From the NCBI GenBank assembly GCA_035654355.1, contig DASRXC010000078.1, forward strand, positions 22,119 through 86,118: a stretch of 64,000 nt of DNA, given 5' to 3'. Below the pieces are notes generated by a model. That model ran no database searches, had not been told where the DNA came from, and saw only the letters and a list, made by a program, of their open reading frames with translations. The DNA is from JAFAHD01 sp035654355. Its GTDB lineage: Bacteria > Vulcanimicrobiota > Vulcanimicrobiia > Eremiobacterales > Eremiobacteraceae. Both the position numbers and the translations under genes were made by a program. This document shows positions 43,009 to 52,536 of this stretch, piece after piece; the first letter of the stretch is position 1, and each line of letters begins with the position of its first letter.

Positions 43009-43416
43009 TTAATTAAGTTTTGCGAACGCGTCTGCCGCGCTCGAGGCCTTCACGCCGTTGCGGTAGTTATCAAGCGTCACGTGCAGCGCCTCGAGCACGC
43101 GCACGGGATAATCTTTCTTTCGCTCCGGGTATCCGCCGAGATAGGATTCGATGTCCTCAGGCGCGATTGACGCGGCCTCATCGATCGTCTTGCCGCGCAC
43201 GAGCTCGGTCAGGATCGCACAGGTCGCGATGCCAAAGCCACAGCCGGTCGTGAAATAGGAGATGTCCTCGATGCGGCCGCCGCCGTCTACCTTCAGATAT
43301 ATGGTGTACATGTCGCCGCACGAGTCTGAAAAATACTCGCCGGTGGCCGTCGGATCGGCCATCTGTGCGAAGCCCGTGCGGTTGGTGACGAGCTCTTGGA
43401 ACTTGGGAAAATCCAT
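43009..43416 (-). CDS. IscU/NifU-like iron-sulfur scaffold protein, third cysteine missing
   Basis: 135 residues. SDSCGDMYT has the first scaffold cysteine (33) and the following aspartate; TTGCGFGIATC has the second (59) and an extra one (66). The third cysteine of IscU, near the C-terminus, is not there: the C-terminal helix reads VRVLEALHVTLDNYRNG. The protein may hold an iron-sulfur cluster with fewer or different ligands or act as a carrier. A second scaffold, SufU, is in the divergent operon. GGAGG precedes the ATG, and the gene follows the sufR stop directly (TAGATG). Confidence 0.85.
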   Translation of the reverse strand: MDFPKFQELVTNRTGFAQMADPTATGEYFSDSCGDMYTIYLKVDGGGRIEDISYFTTGCGFGIATCAILTELVRGKTIDEAASIAPEDIESYLGGYPERKKDYPVRVLEALHVTLDNYRNGVKASSAADAFAKLN

Positions 43417-44055
43417 CTATCGGCCTCCAGATGCTGGGATCGCGAACTCGCATATCTCGTCGCCGCGTGCGATCGATTGCCGTTGTTCCGCTTTTGCGGG
43501 TAAGACCTCTTCCATGAGTGCGTGGACCACAGAGCACACTTCGGGGTGCGTGGAGACGGTGTCGCGGAACGGGCAGGTGTGCTCGCGCAGCACGAAGCCG
43601 TCACCTTCGGCAGCATAGTCTGCGACGACGCCCTTCTCGCGCAGGATTGCGGTCAATTCGGCGACGCGCTCTTGCGCAGACTTGCCCTCAAAACGAGCCG
43701 CATACTTGCGTGCCGAGCGGCGCCCTATGTTATGGAAGATCTCTTTGACTCTGTCGCGGCCTTGTTCGGCTCCGATCTCCTCGAGCACCGCGTTGAGCAG
43801 AGCGCTGTAACGCTGCGGGAAAAGGCGACGGCCTTCTGGCGTCAGCGAGAAGACCAAGCTGGGCTTTGTCGGGCCCCGCCGCTCGGAGGCCTCGACGACG
43901 AGCCCGTCGCGCTCGAGCCGCGCCAGGTGCTGGCGGATCGCATTGTGCGTGAGCGACTCGCCGGCGGCAAGCTCCGCAACGGTTTGTGGGCCGCGCCGCT
44001 GGAGGGCCTCGACGATGCGCCCTCGGGTCGATTGGAAAAAGCTTGCTTCTCGCAT
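43417..44055 (-). CDS. sufR: SufR-like iron-sulfur-sensing repressor
   Basis: 212 residues. N-terminal winged helix: RIVEALQRRGPQTVAELA, LTHNAIRQHLARLERDGLV. The C-terminal half has the cysteines expected to bind a [4Fe-4S] or [2Fe-2S] cluster: CPFRDTVSTHPEVC near residues 163-176 and EIC near 200. In cyanobacteria and mycobacteria SufR represses the suf operon when its cluster is intact. Start at 44055 gives a normal N-terminus; the 44094 frame is not needed. It is the first gene of a two-gene unit diverging from the suf genes. Confidence 0.87.
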   Translation of the reverse strand: MREASFFQSTRGRIVEALQRRGPQTVAELAAGESLTHNAIRQHLARLERDGLVVEASERRGPTKPSLVFSLTPEGRRLFPQRYSALLNAVLEEIGAEQGRDRVKEIFHNIGRRSARKYAARFEGKSAQERVAELTAILREKGVVADYAAEGDGFVLREHTCPFRDTVSTHPEVCSVVHALMEEVLPAKAEQRQSIARGDEICEFAIPASGGR

Positions 44056-44082
44056 AGTCGCGCCAGGTTTCCCGGCACCCCA

Positions 44083-44111
44083 AGTATAAACCACTATTGC
44101 AAGAATTTCAA
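44083..44111 (-). promoter_or_regulatory. sufR promoter
   Basis: On the minus strand, -35 TTGAAA (44111-44106) and -10 TATACT (44088-44083) are separated by 17 bp. It overlaps the suf promoter on the other strand. Transcription would start near 44076, about 20 nt upstream of the sufR ATG. Confidence 0.7.
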
Positions 44112-44125
44112 CATTTATCTATACT
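44097..44125 (+). promoter_or_regulatory. suf operon promoter
   Basis: -35 TTGCAA (44097-44102), 17-bp spacer, -10 TATACT (44120-44125). It drives the small gene at 44163 and the suf genes. The -35 elements of both promoters lie in a 15-bp dyad, TTGCAAGAATTTCAA (44097-44111), a good candidate SufR operator that would block both promoters. Confidence 0.72.
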
Positions 44126-44162
44126 ATCCTTGGCCCCCGCGAGGGCTACGGAAAGAGGACCG

Positions 44163-44405
44163 ATGGCAGACGTCAGCTTTAGGGCCAATATCCGACCCCT
44201 CTTCAACCAAACCGACATCGACCACATGTCGGGCCTAGGCGTCGAGCTCGATAGCTTCGATTATATGAGCCAGCCGGCGAACGCGGAGGCAGTCTACGAG
44301 GCGCTTGCCGCTAAGACCATGCCGCCGGACGGGGATGGCGGCCCCTGGTCCGACGACAAGATCGAGCTGTTCCGGTCCTGGATGACCGGCGGCTACAAAC
44401 CGTAG
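44163..44405 (+). CDS. Heme-less cytochrome c-like small protein, first gene of suf operon
   Basis: 80 residues with no cysteine. The start FRANIRPLF and the end MPPDG...PWSDDKIELFRSWMTGG match short cytochrome c-like modules of the PSCyt1/DUF1588 type, where CxxCH normally follows IRPLF and MPP supplies the second iron ligand. Here CxxCH is absent (NQTDIDHMSG in its place), so it cannot bind heme by that route. No signal peptide. AGAGGA at 44154-44159 precedes the ATG. Position between the promoter and sufC suggests a link to iron-sulfur assembly, which is inference. Confidence 0.7.
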   Translation: MADVSFRANIRPLFNQTDIDHMSGLGVELDSFDYMSQPANAEAVYEALAAKTMPPDGDGGPWSDDKIELFRSWMTGGYKP

Positions 44406-44413
44406 GAGAACGA

Positions 44414-45175
44414 ATGGCAGACACGATCCTTGAGATCAAAGACCTTCACGTCAAGGTTGGCGACAACGAAATAATCCGCGGCATCGACCTCGCGATCGAG
44501 CGGGGCACGGTGCATGCGCTTATGGGCCCGAACGGGTCGGGCAAGAGCACGCTGTCGCTTGTGCTCATGGGTCATCCCAAGTACGCGGTCACGCAGGGCG
44601 ACATCATCTATCAGGGGCGCAGCATTCTTGTGATGCCGCCGAACGAGCGCTCGCTCGCCGGCATCTTCTTGGCGTTCCAGTATCCGTCGTCAGTCCCGGG
44701 CGTTAGCGTCGGCAACTTCATGCGCAACACGCTGATGGCGCGCCACAAGGGCGACGCGCCGCTCACGCCGGCAAAATTCAAGTCATTGCTCGACGGTGCG
44801 GCCGCGAAGCTTCATATCGATCCAAAGGTGCTTGGCCGCTACGTCAACGACGGCTTCTCGGGCGGCGAGAAGAAGCGGCTCGAGATGCTGCAGATGCTCG
44901 TGCTGCAGCCGACGCTGGCGGTGCTCGACGAGACCGATTCGGGATTGGACATCGACGCGCTGCGCATCATCGCGCAGGGCATCGAGGCGCAGCGCTCGCC
45001 AGAGCACGCCATTTTGCTCATCACGCATTATCAACGGATTTTGAACTACGTCAAGCCCGACAAAGTGCACGTGCTCGTCAAAGGCCGCATCGTCAAAGAA
45101 GGCGGTCCAGAGCTGGCGCAAGAGCTCGAGCGCACGGGCTACGACCCCATCATCAAAGAATTGGCAACGGTGTAG
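44414..45175 (+). CDS. sufC: SufC ATPase
   Basis: 253 residues. ABC-type ATPase of the SufBCD scaffold complex. Walker A GPNGSGKSTLS, signature FSGGEKKRLEML, Walker B LAVLDETDSGLD and switch His in LLITHYQRIL all agree with SufC; the ETDSGLDIDALR run is the family's hallmark. Cytoplasmic. ATG at 44414 follows GGAG at 44404-44407. It is 3 bp before sufB. Confidence 0.95.
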   Translation: MADTILEIKDLHVKVGDNEIIRGIDLAIERGTVHALMGPNGSGKSTLSLVLMGHPKYAVTQGDIIYQGRSILVMPPNERSLAGIFLAFQYPSSVPGVSVGNFMRNTLMARHKGDAPLTPAKFKSLLDGAAAKLHIDPKVLGRYVNDGFSGGEKKRLEMLQMLVLQPTLAVLDETDSGLDIDALRIIAQGIEAQRSPEHAILLITHYQRILNYVKPDKVHVLVKGRIVKEGGPELAQELERTGYDPIIKELATV

Positions 45176-45178
45176 ATC

Positions 45179-46583
<1,405 letters not shown>

Positions 46584-46591
<8 letters not shown>

Positions 46592-47813
46592 GGCCTTTGA
46601 GACGGCTCGAGCCCCTGGCGCCGGGCCCTCGAGCCCGGCGCTTGACGCAGCGGCGATCGAAGCGCTCGTCGCGGGCGAGCCGGCATGGCTGCGCGACATC
46701 CGCCACGGGGCGTTCAGCCGCTTTGAGGCCATCGCCGGCCCGACCGATCGCACCGAAGGCTGGCGCCGGCTGGAGCTCGCGCACGCCGATCTGACGCCGG
46801 TCACCCCTGAGACGTCGCATTTCACGCTTTCGGTCGCCGACGCTGACCGGGCGAAGGGCGTCGTCGCGACGACGATCGCGCAGGCGCTCGCCTCACACGA
46901 GCCGCTGGTCCGCGAGGCGCTGCTGCACGCGCGCAGTGGCCGCACGGTCGGCAAATATTCAGCGCTCGCGGAAGCGGTGTGGCAAGGCGGCGCATTCGTC
47001 CACGTGCCTGACGGCGTCGAGCTCACGGCGCCGATCACAGCGACGGTGCGAGCAGGCACGTATCCGCGCCTTATCGTTGCCGTCGGCAAGAATTCTCGTG
47101 CGGCCATCGCGGAAGCCCATCATGAGAGCGGCCGCTTTGTCTCCGGGTTGAGCGACATCATCGTCGGCGACAACTCGCACTTGACGTATGCGCACATCCA
47201 GGAGTGCGGTACGCAGACCGTTGTTTTCTCGCACCAGCACGCGCGCGTCGGGAGCGGCGCAAAACTGGTCACGCTGAACTTCGGCGCGGGCGGTGCGCTC
47301 GCCAAGAACGACGTCGAAGTCGAATTGCTCGGCCGCGGCGCCGAGAGCGACATGCTCGGCTTGGTCTTCGCGCGTGGGAAACAGCAATTCGACTACCACA
47401 CGCTGCAAGGCCACCGCGCCACCGATACGCGCAGCGATCTGCTTTTCAAAAGCGCGCTCGACGACCACGCACACTCGATTTACACGGGCGTCATCGTCAT
47501 CGAAAAGGGCGCCCAGCGCAGCGACGCCTACCAGGCCAATCGCAACCTGCTGCTCGCCGAAGGCGCGCGCGCCGACACCGAACCCAAGCTTGAGATCGAA
47601 GCTGACGACGTGCGCTGCACGCACGGCGCCACCGTCGGCCCGATCGACGCGGACCAATTGTTCTATCTCGCCAGCCGCGGCATGGACCGCGAAACCGCCT
47701 CGCGCCTGATCGTCGAGGGATTTTTCCAAGACGTGCTCGACAAAACGGGCGATGAGCGGCTGACGCAGCCGCTGCAGAAGACGTTCGCGCCGCACCTCGA
47801 GCGCGAGGCCTAA
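46584..47813 (+). CDS. sufD: SufD scaffold subunit
   Basis: 409 residues. SufB paralogue that binds SufC and helps iron delivery. Its core repeats SufB's pattern: AVWQGGAFVHVPDGVELTAP, ECGTQTVVFSHQHARV, FDYHTLQGHRATDTRSDLLFK, and the end TVGPIDADQLFYLASRGMDRE. No SufB-type cysteine cluster. TTG start at 46584 with GGAAGG at 46573-46578, 8 bp inside sufB. Preceded by the usual SufB-to-SufD order. Confidence 0.93.
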
Positions 47814-47814
47814 G

Positions 47815-48129
47815 ATGGCCACACTCGTCGAAGTCGCCAAGATCGACGATGTTCCGGTCGGCAAGATCAAGGTCGTCGAGACCGGAGACCGCCGCATCGC
47901 GCTGTGCAACTATGGCGGGAAGATCTTTGCGATCGCGGACGAGTGCACGCACGATCGCGGCCCGCTCGACCAAGGCGAGTTGATCGGCGGTGAGGTCGAA
48001 TGCCCGCGCCACGGCGCGCGCTTCGATATCGCGACAGGCCGTGCGACTCGGCTTCCCGCAGTGCGTCCAGTGAAGACGTATCCCGTTACGGTCAACGGCG
48101 GCTCGATCGCAGTGGAGATCGACGGATGA
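47815..48129 (+). CDS. Rieske-type [2Fe-2S] ferredoxin in the suf operon
   Basis: 104 residues. Two-Cys two-His cluster site: CTHDRGPLDQGE (Cys44, His46) and CPRHGARFD (Cys63, His66). Small soluble Rieske proteins of this kind transfer single electrons, for example in oxygenase systems; here it is embedded between sufD and sufS with a 1-bp gap and an ATGA overlap. It may supply electrons to, or receive its cluster from, the machinery. Start ATG at 47815. Confidence 0.92.
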   Translation: MATLVEVAKIDDVPVGKIKVVETGDRRIALCNYGGKIFAIADECTHDRGPLDQGELIGGEVECPRHGARFDIATGRATRLPAVRPVKTYPVTVNGGSIAVEIDG

Positions 48130-49388
48130 GCGCGATCGTCAAGCCGCAGACGCACGGCCTTTCGCAGGCGGATGTCGGGCGCATCCGTGCCGATTTCCCG
48201 ATCCTCAACGAACGGCCGCACGGCAAGAAACTCGTCTTCCTCGACAGCGCGGCGTCGTCGCAAAAGCCGGTGCAAGTCATCGAAGCGATGGACGACTACT
48301 ACCGGCGCTATCACGCGAACATCCATCGCGGCGTCTATCACATCAGCGAGCTGGCCACCGAGGCGTACGAGGAGGCGCGCGCATCGGTCGCGCGCTTCAT
48401 CGGCACCCCGTGCGCGGCTGAATGCATCTTCGTGCGCAACGCGACCGAAGGGCTCAATCTCGTCGCCTACTCGTGGGGCCGCACGAACGTGCGGCGCGGC
48501 GACGCTATCGTGCTCACCGAAATGGAGCACCACTCCAATCTCGTGCCGTGGCAGGTGCTCGCGCAGGAAACCGGTGCGCAGCTGCGCTTCGTGCCGGTGA
48601 CCGACGACGGCAGGCTCGATTTGCGCAACCTCGACGCGTTGCTCGACGGCGCAAAACTCTTCGCCTTTACCGCGGTCAGCAACACCTTGGGCACGATCAA
48701 CCCTGTGAGCGATCTCGCGGCACGCGCGCGCGCAGCCGGCGCGATCAGCATCGTCGACGCCTGCCAAGCGGTACCGCGCATGCCGGTCGACGTCACGCAG
48801 TGGGGTGCGGATTTCATCGCGTTCTCTGGCCACAAGATGCTGGGCCCGACCGGCATCGGCATCCTTTGGGGACGCAAAGCACTGCTCGACGCGATGCCGC
48901 CGTTCTTGACCGGCGGAGGGATGATCGGCGTCGTCGAGCTCACGCATTCGACCTATGCAGACGTGCCCGCGCGCTTCGAGGCCGGCACGCCGGCGATCGC
49001 GGAGGCTGTCGGCCTTGCGGCCGCCGTTCGCTATCTCGAAGCCGTCGGCATGGAACGCATTCATCAATACGAACTCTATCTCGCAGAATACGCGATGGAA
49101 CGCCTCTTGCGCATCCCCGCGGTGAAGCTGTACGGCCCGCCGATGGCCGATCGCACCGGCGTCATCTCGATGACCGTTGGCGACATCCACGCTCACGATC
49201 TTGCCAGCATCCTCGACAGCGAGGGTGTGTGCGTGCGCGCCGGTCACCACTGCAATCAGCCCCTGATGGAAAAGCTCGGCGTGCCGGCCACGGCGCGTGC
49301 GTCGTTCTATCTCTATAACACGCCCGAAGAAGTCGATGCGCTGGTCAGCGCCATCGAGAAGGCGAAGCGGATCTTCAAGATCGCGTGA
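48126..49388 (+). CDS. sufS: SufS cysteine desulfurase
   Basis: 420 residues. Type II PLP enzyme that takes sulfur from cysteine. Visible: FLDSAASSQKPVQVIEAMDD, NIHRGVYHIS, EMEHHSNLVPW, VDACQAVPRM, the PLP lysine in SGHKMLGPTG and the catalytic cysteine in RAGHHCNQP near residue 375. ATG at 48126 overlaps the Rieske stop as ATGA. SufU follows with a GTGA overlap, as in systems where SufU stimulates SufS. Confidence 0.95.
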   Translation: MSAIVKPQTHGLSQADVGRIRADFPILNERPHGKKLVFLDSAASSQKPVQVIEAMDDYYRRYHANIHRGVYHISELATEAYEEARASVARFIGTPCAAECIFVRNATEGLNLVAYSWGRTNVRRGDAIVLTEMEHHSNLVPWQVLAQETGAQLRFVPVTDDGRLDLRNLDALLDGAKLFAFTAVSNTLGTINPVSDLAARARAAGAISIVDACQAVPRMPVDVTQWGADFIAFSGHKMLGPTGIGILWGRKALLDAMPPFLTGGGMIGVVELTHSTYADVPARFEAGTPAIAEAVGLAAAVRYLEAVGMERIHQYELYLAEYAMERLLRIPAVKLYGPPMADRTGVISMTVGDIHAHDLASILDSEGVCVRAGHHCNQPLMEKLGVPATARASFYLYNTPEEVDALVSAIEKAKRIFKIA

Positions 49389-49795
49389 CCGACAACACCT
49401 TTACCGGCATGGATGAGCTCTATCGAGATTTCATCCTCGACCACTATCGCAATCCGCGCAATGCCGGCATAATCGAAAATCCTGACGCGTCCTACGAAGC
49501 CCTCAATCCGCTGTGCGGAGACAAGATCCGCATGGATCTGAAGATCAACGACGGCGTCGTGACCGACATAAAATTCAAGGGCCGGGGCTGCGCGATCTCG
49601 CAGGCGTCGGCGTCACTGCTGACCGAACAGATCAAGGGCAAATCGCTGGCCGAGATCAACAAGGTTGGCAAAGACGACGTGCTGGCCAATGTCGGCATCA
49701 ATATTTCAGCGGCGCGTCTAAAGTGCGCGCTGTTGGGGCTTAAAGTACTTAAGTCGGCCTTAGCGCTCAAGTACGTCGAAGACCCGGACATCTAA
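49385..49795 (+). CDS. sufU: SufU zinc-dependent sulfur acceptor
   Basis: 136 residues. SufU type: LYRDFILDHYRNPRN, NPLCGDK, GCAISQASASLL with an insertion after the second Cys, and RLKCALLGLKVL with the third Cys. All three cysteines are present, and the GCAISQAS...15-20 residue insertion distinguishes SufU from IscU. SufU accepts sulfur from SufS in bacteria that lack SufE. GTG start overlaps the SufS stop. It ends the operon. Confidence 0.94.
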   Translation: MTDNTFTGMDELYRDFILDHYRNPRNAGIIENPDASYEALNPLCGDKIRMDLKINDGVVTDIKFKGRGCAISQASASLLTEQIKGKSLAEINKVGKDDVLANVGINISAARLKCALLGLKVLKSALALKYVEDPDI

Positions 49796-49952
49796 CGGCC
49801 CAACATCCTCCAAGTCCCGAGATTTCCATCACGGACCCGGATTTTTTGCCAGGGAATGGGCGTTCGGACCGTCGTACAGGAACCTAAAGGCTTTTAGAGC
49901 TTTTGCAATGCTATCATCTTTTGCACGCTTACAGGGGACCAGCGTACACCGC

Positions 49953-50354
49953 ATGCCAGTCCAACCAGTCCACCACCTCGCCATTGGCACCGATGCTTTG
50001 AACGTGGCGAAGAAGTTTTACGGCGCGCTGCTGCCGGCGCTTGGCTTCGATCTCGTCTTTGAAAAGGACGACCGGTTCGGCTATCAGCGCGACGGCTTCG
50101 AGCTGATCGTCATCAAAGCGGAAAGCACTGCCGATGATCTGTATGACGGCAAGCGCCATGTCGGCTTCGATCATCTTGCGCTCAACGCCGATTCGAGAGC
50201 GATCGTCGACGAGTGCGCGAAACAGCTCGACGAGCTAGGCGCGGAGATCGACGATCCGCCCGCCATCGTGGCCGAACTTGGCGACGATTACTACGCGATG
50301 TACGTGCGCGACCCCAGCGGCTTGCGCATCGAGGTGGTCTGCCAGGGAGGCTGA
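49953..50354 (+). CDS. VOC-fold (glyoxalase-like) protein
   Basis: 133 residues. HHLAIGTDALNVAKKFYGALLPALGFDLVFE begins the first beta-alpha-beta module and YYAMYVRDPSGLRIEVV ends the second, with the metal or substrate glutamate in RIEVV and H in GFDHLALN. This is the broad glyoxalase/dioxygenase superfamily; substrate unknown. ATG at 49953 is in phase with the family start; the 49908 ATG only adds an unlikely tail. GGGGA at 49933-49937 precedes it. It starts 157 bp after sufU. Confidence 0.82.
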   Translation: MPVQPVHHLAIGTDALNVAKKFYGALLPALGFDLVFEKDDRFGYQRDGFELIVIKAESTADDLYDGKRHVGFDHLALNADSRAIVDECAKQLDELGAEIDDPPAIVAELGDDYYAMYVRDPSGLRIEVVCQGG

Positions 50355-50355
50355 G

Positions 50356-51147
50356 ATCGCGCAGCGAGCGTATCGCTACTCACCGGTCATCGTCGAAAGC
50401 TACGACGTCGTCTACCAGCGCATGCGCAAAGACGACGTCGCGTTTTATGCTGCCCTCGCGATGCACGCGCGCGGGCCGGTGCTGGAACTCGGTTGCGGTA
50501 CCGGACGCATACTGATCGAGTCCGCGTCCACGGGCGCGACGATCACAGGGCTCGACCTCTCGCCGCTCATGCTCGACGCCTGCCGCCGCAAGGTTGCGCG
50601 GCTGCCGGCTGAAGTGGCGCAGCGCGTCACGCTGATCGAAGACGACATGACGACGTTCGACCTCGGGCGCCGCTTCGCGCTCATCACGATTCCGTTCCGC
50701 GCATTCTGTCATCTGATCGACGTCGGCGATCAGATGGCATGCCTTGAGCGCGTGCGCGGACACCTCGATGAAGACGGAGAGCTGGTCTTCGACGTCTTTC
50801 AACCCCGTTTGGATATCCTGATCGATCCCCATGCCGGAGACGAGATCGAAGACACACCCGAATCACCGCTGCCCGGTGGCCGGACCGTTCGGCGTACCGC
50901 GCGGCGCCTCCAACTCAATCAAGCAGAGCAGACGATGCAGGTCGAGTTCAACTATTACATCAAAGATGCGCGCGGAAATGTCGAGCGGCTCACCGAGTCG
51001 TTCCCGTTCCGCTACTACTTCAGATACGAACTCGAGCATCTGCTGGCACGCGCCGGGTTTCAAGTCGCGGCGCTCTACGGTTGGTACGACCGCTCGCCGG
51101 TTTCCGGAGAGCCGCGCGAGCTCATCTTCACCGCGCGTAGGGCGTAA
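50356..51147 (+). CDS. Class I SAM-dependent methyltransferase, non-standard start
   Basis: About 263 residues. YSPVIVESYDVVYQRMRKDDVAFY and PVLELGCGTGRILIESA with SGLDLSPLMLDACRRK and ALITIPFRAFCHL match the Methyltransf_25/11 family of small-molecule enzymes. No ATG, GTG or TTG fits the conserved N-terminus. The AUC at 50356 has an excellent GGGAGG at 50345-50350 and fits the family start. ATG at 50278 overlaps the VOC gene by 77 bp and adds a shadow sequence; ATG at 50422 would cut the conserved part. Confidence 0.8.
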   Translation: MAQRAYRYSPVIVESYDVVYQRMRKDDVAFYAALAMHARGPVLELGCGTGRILIESASTGATITGLDLSPLMLDACRRKVARLPAEVAQRVTLIEDDMTTFDLGRRFALITIPFRAFCHLIDVGDQMACLERVRGHLDEDGELVFDVFQPRLDILIDPHAGDEIEDTPESPLPGGRTVRRTARRLQLNQAEQTMQVEFNYYIKDARGNVERLTESFPFRYYFRYELEHLLARAGFQVAALYGWYDRSPVSGEPRELIFTARRA

Positions 51148-51158
51148 AGGAGATCCCC

Positions 51159-52373
51159 ATGTCCGCTCGTCGCATCGCTGCGTTTGCAGTCGTGGTCGTT
51201 ATGGCGTTCTTCTGCGGTCAGCAAGCAGGGCGCGCAGCGGCCGCCGGCAGCCCCTCAAGTGACGCAACCTTAAGGGCGGCACTGCAAAAAGACATCAACG
51301 CGTACTTAGCGGCACACGCGCAAGAAGAGCACATTTCGGCGCTCTCGCTTTCGGTCAGCTTGCCGAACCGGCCCGACAATATCAACCTGACGACCGGGCG
51401 GATGAGCTATCAGTCGGGCGGGCCCGTTCCGACCGATTCGCTGTGGCAGATCGGGAGTGTCACCAAATCATTCACCTCCGCGGTGTTGCTCCAACTTGAG
51501 GCCGAAGGGAAGCTCAACATCGACCAGACGGTAGGCTACTGGCTGCCGCAATACCCGGCGTGGCGGAGCGTGTCGATCCGTCGATTGCTCGACATGACGA
51601 GCGGCATTCCAGGCTACGATCTCGTTCCGGCCATGGGATGGTCGATGACGACCATTCACCGCCGCTACGAACCGGCTCAACTCATCGCGTTTGCTGACCC
51701 GATCTATCCAAACGCGCCGAAGCCGACGACCGGCTACAACTATTCCAACACGAACTATCTGTTGGCCGGCCTGATCATCGAGCGCGTGACGGGCAATAGC
51801 TACGCGTCCGAACTGCAGCGCCGATTTTTCGGACCGCTCGGTTTGAAGGACACCTACTACAGTCCTAACGTCTATCCGGCATCGGTGACGAGCCGAATGG
51901 TCTCCGGCTATTGGTTCAACACTGGACCTGGCAACGAGCCATTTGCGCGTTTCTTGCGTCGGGATATGAGGCTTTCCGACATGTCGTGGGCGGGTGCGGC
52001 GGGCGCGATCGTCTCAACTCCCGAGGACGTCACGCGCTGGGCGCGCGCGCTTCATACCGGCGACGTATTGGCCTCCAAACAGAAACAAGAGCTGCATACC
52101 ATCGTCTCGCTGAAGAACGGGAAGCCGATCGCGACGACGGCGCTCGCGGATCGATCCGGCTTCGGTCTCGGCGTCGCTCAGATGACGATGCCGAAGCTGG
52201 GCACGTTCTGGTTCTATGAAGGCGAAACGCTGGGCTACCGCATGACCTATGTGTGGTTTCCTAAGAGCAACGTGGTGTTCGCCGTCGGCATCAATAGCCA
52301 GCCCACGAAAGACCACGTCGGCGCGCTCATGCAAGCCATCTGGCAGTCGCTGCATAATGCGGGTGTGCTGTAA
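51159..52373 (+). CDS. Exported serine beta-lactamase-family hydrolase
   Basis: 404 residues. Signal peptide about 1-26. The penicillin-binding fold motifs are SVTKSF near residue 104 (SxxK) and YSNTNY near 195 (YxN). The third KTG-like motif is not clear; a HTG lies near residue 302. It fits the class C beta-lactamase/AmpH/esterase group, acting in the periplasm or outside. Target not known. AAGGAG at 51148-51153 precedes the ATG. Confidence 0.9.
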   Translation: MSARRIAAFAVVVVMAFFCGQQAGRAAAAGSPSSDATLRAALQKDINAYLAAHAQEEHISALSLSVSLPNRPDNINLTTGRMSYQSGGPVPTDSLWQIGSVTKSFTSAVLLQLEAEGKLNIDQTVGYWLPQYPAWRSVSIRRLLDMTSGIPGYDLVPAMGWSMTTIHRRYEPAQLIAFADPIYPNAPKPTTGYNYSNTNYLLAGLIIERVTGNSYASELQRRFFGPLGLKDTYYSPNVYPASVTSRMVSGYWFNTGPGNEPFARFLRRDMRLSDMSWAGAAGAIVSTPEDVTRWARALHTGDVLASKQKQELHTIVSLKNGKPIATTALADRSGFGLGVAQMTMPKLGTFWFYEGETLGYRMTYVWFPKSNVVFAVGINSQPTKDHVGALMQAIWQSLHNAGVL

Positions 52374-52437
52374 CGGCGCGGTTTCGCCGATATTATATTG
52401 GAGGGTTGGGCGCCCTTAGCGCTCGAACGGAGGCCGC

Positions 52438-52536
52438 ATGCAGCTCTGGCAGATCATTCTGGTAGTGGTGCTCGTCGTAATCCTTGCCGGATTATTCGTA
52501 GCACGAGCCAACGAGCAAAAAAACAAAGTTCGATGA
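52438..52536 (+). CDS. Small single-span membrane protein (32 residues)
   Basis: QLWQIILVVVLVVILAGLFV forms one transmembrane helix, followed by a short polar tail ending KNKVR. It is too short for normal gene callers, but a perfect GGAGG lies 5 bp before the ATG and its stop overlaps the next start as ATGA, so it is very likely translated. The function is unknown; the family of tiny single-span proteins often binds and regulates larger membrane proteins. Confidence 0.65.
   Translation: MQLWQIILVVVLVVILAGLFVARANEQKNKVR

Noticed and set aside
47910..49250. 446-residue minus-strand open frame
   Set aside because: Antisense to the Rieske gene and sufS.
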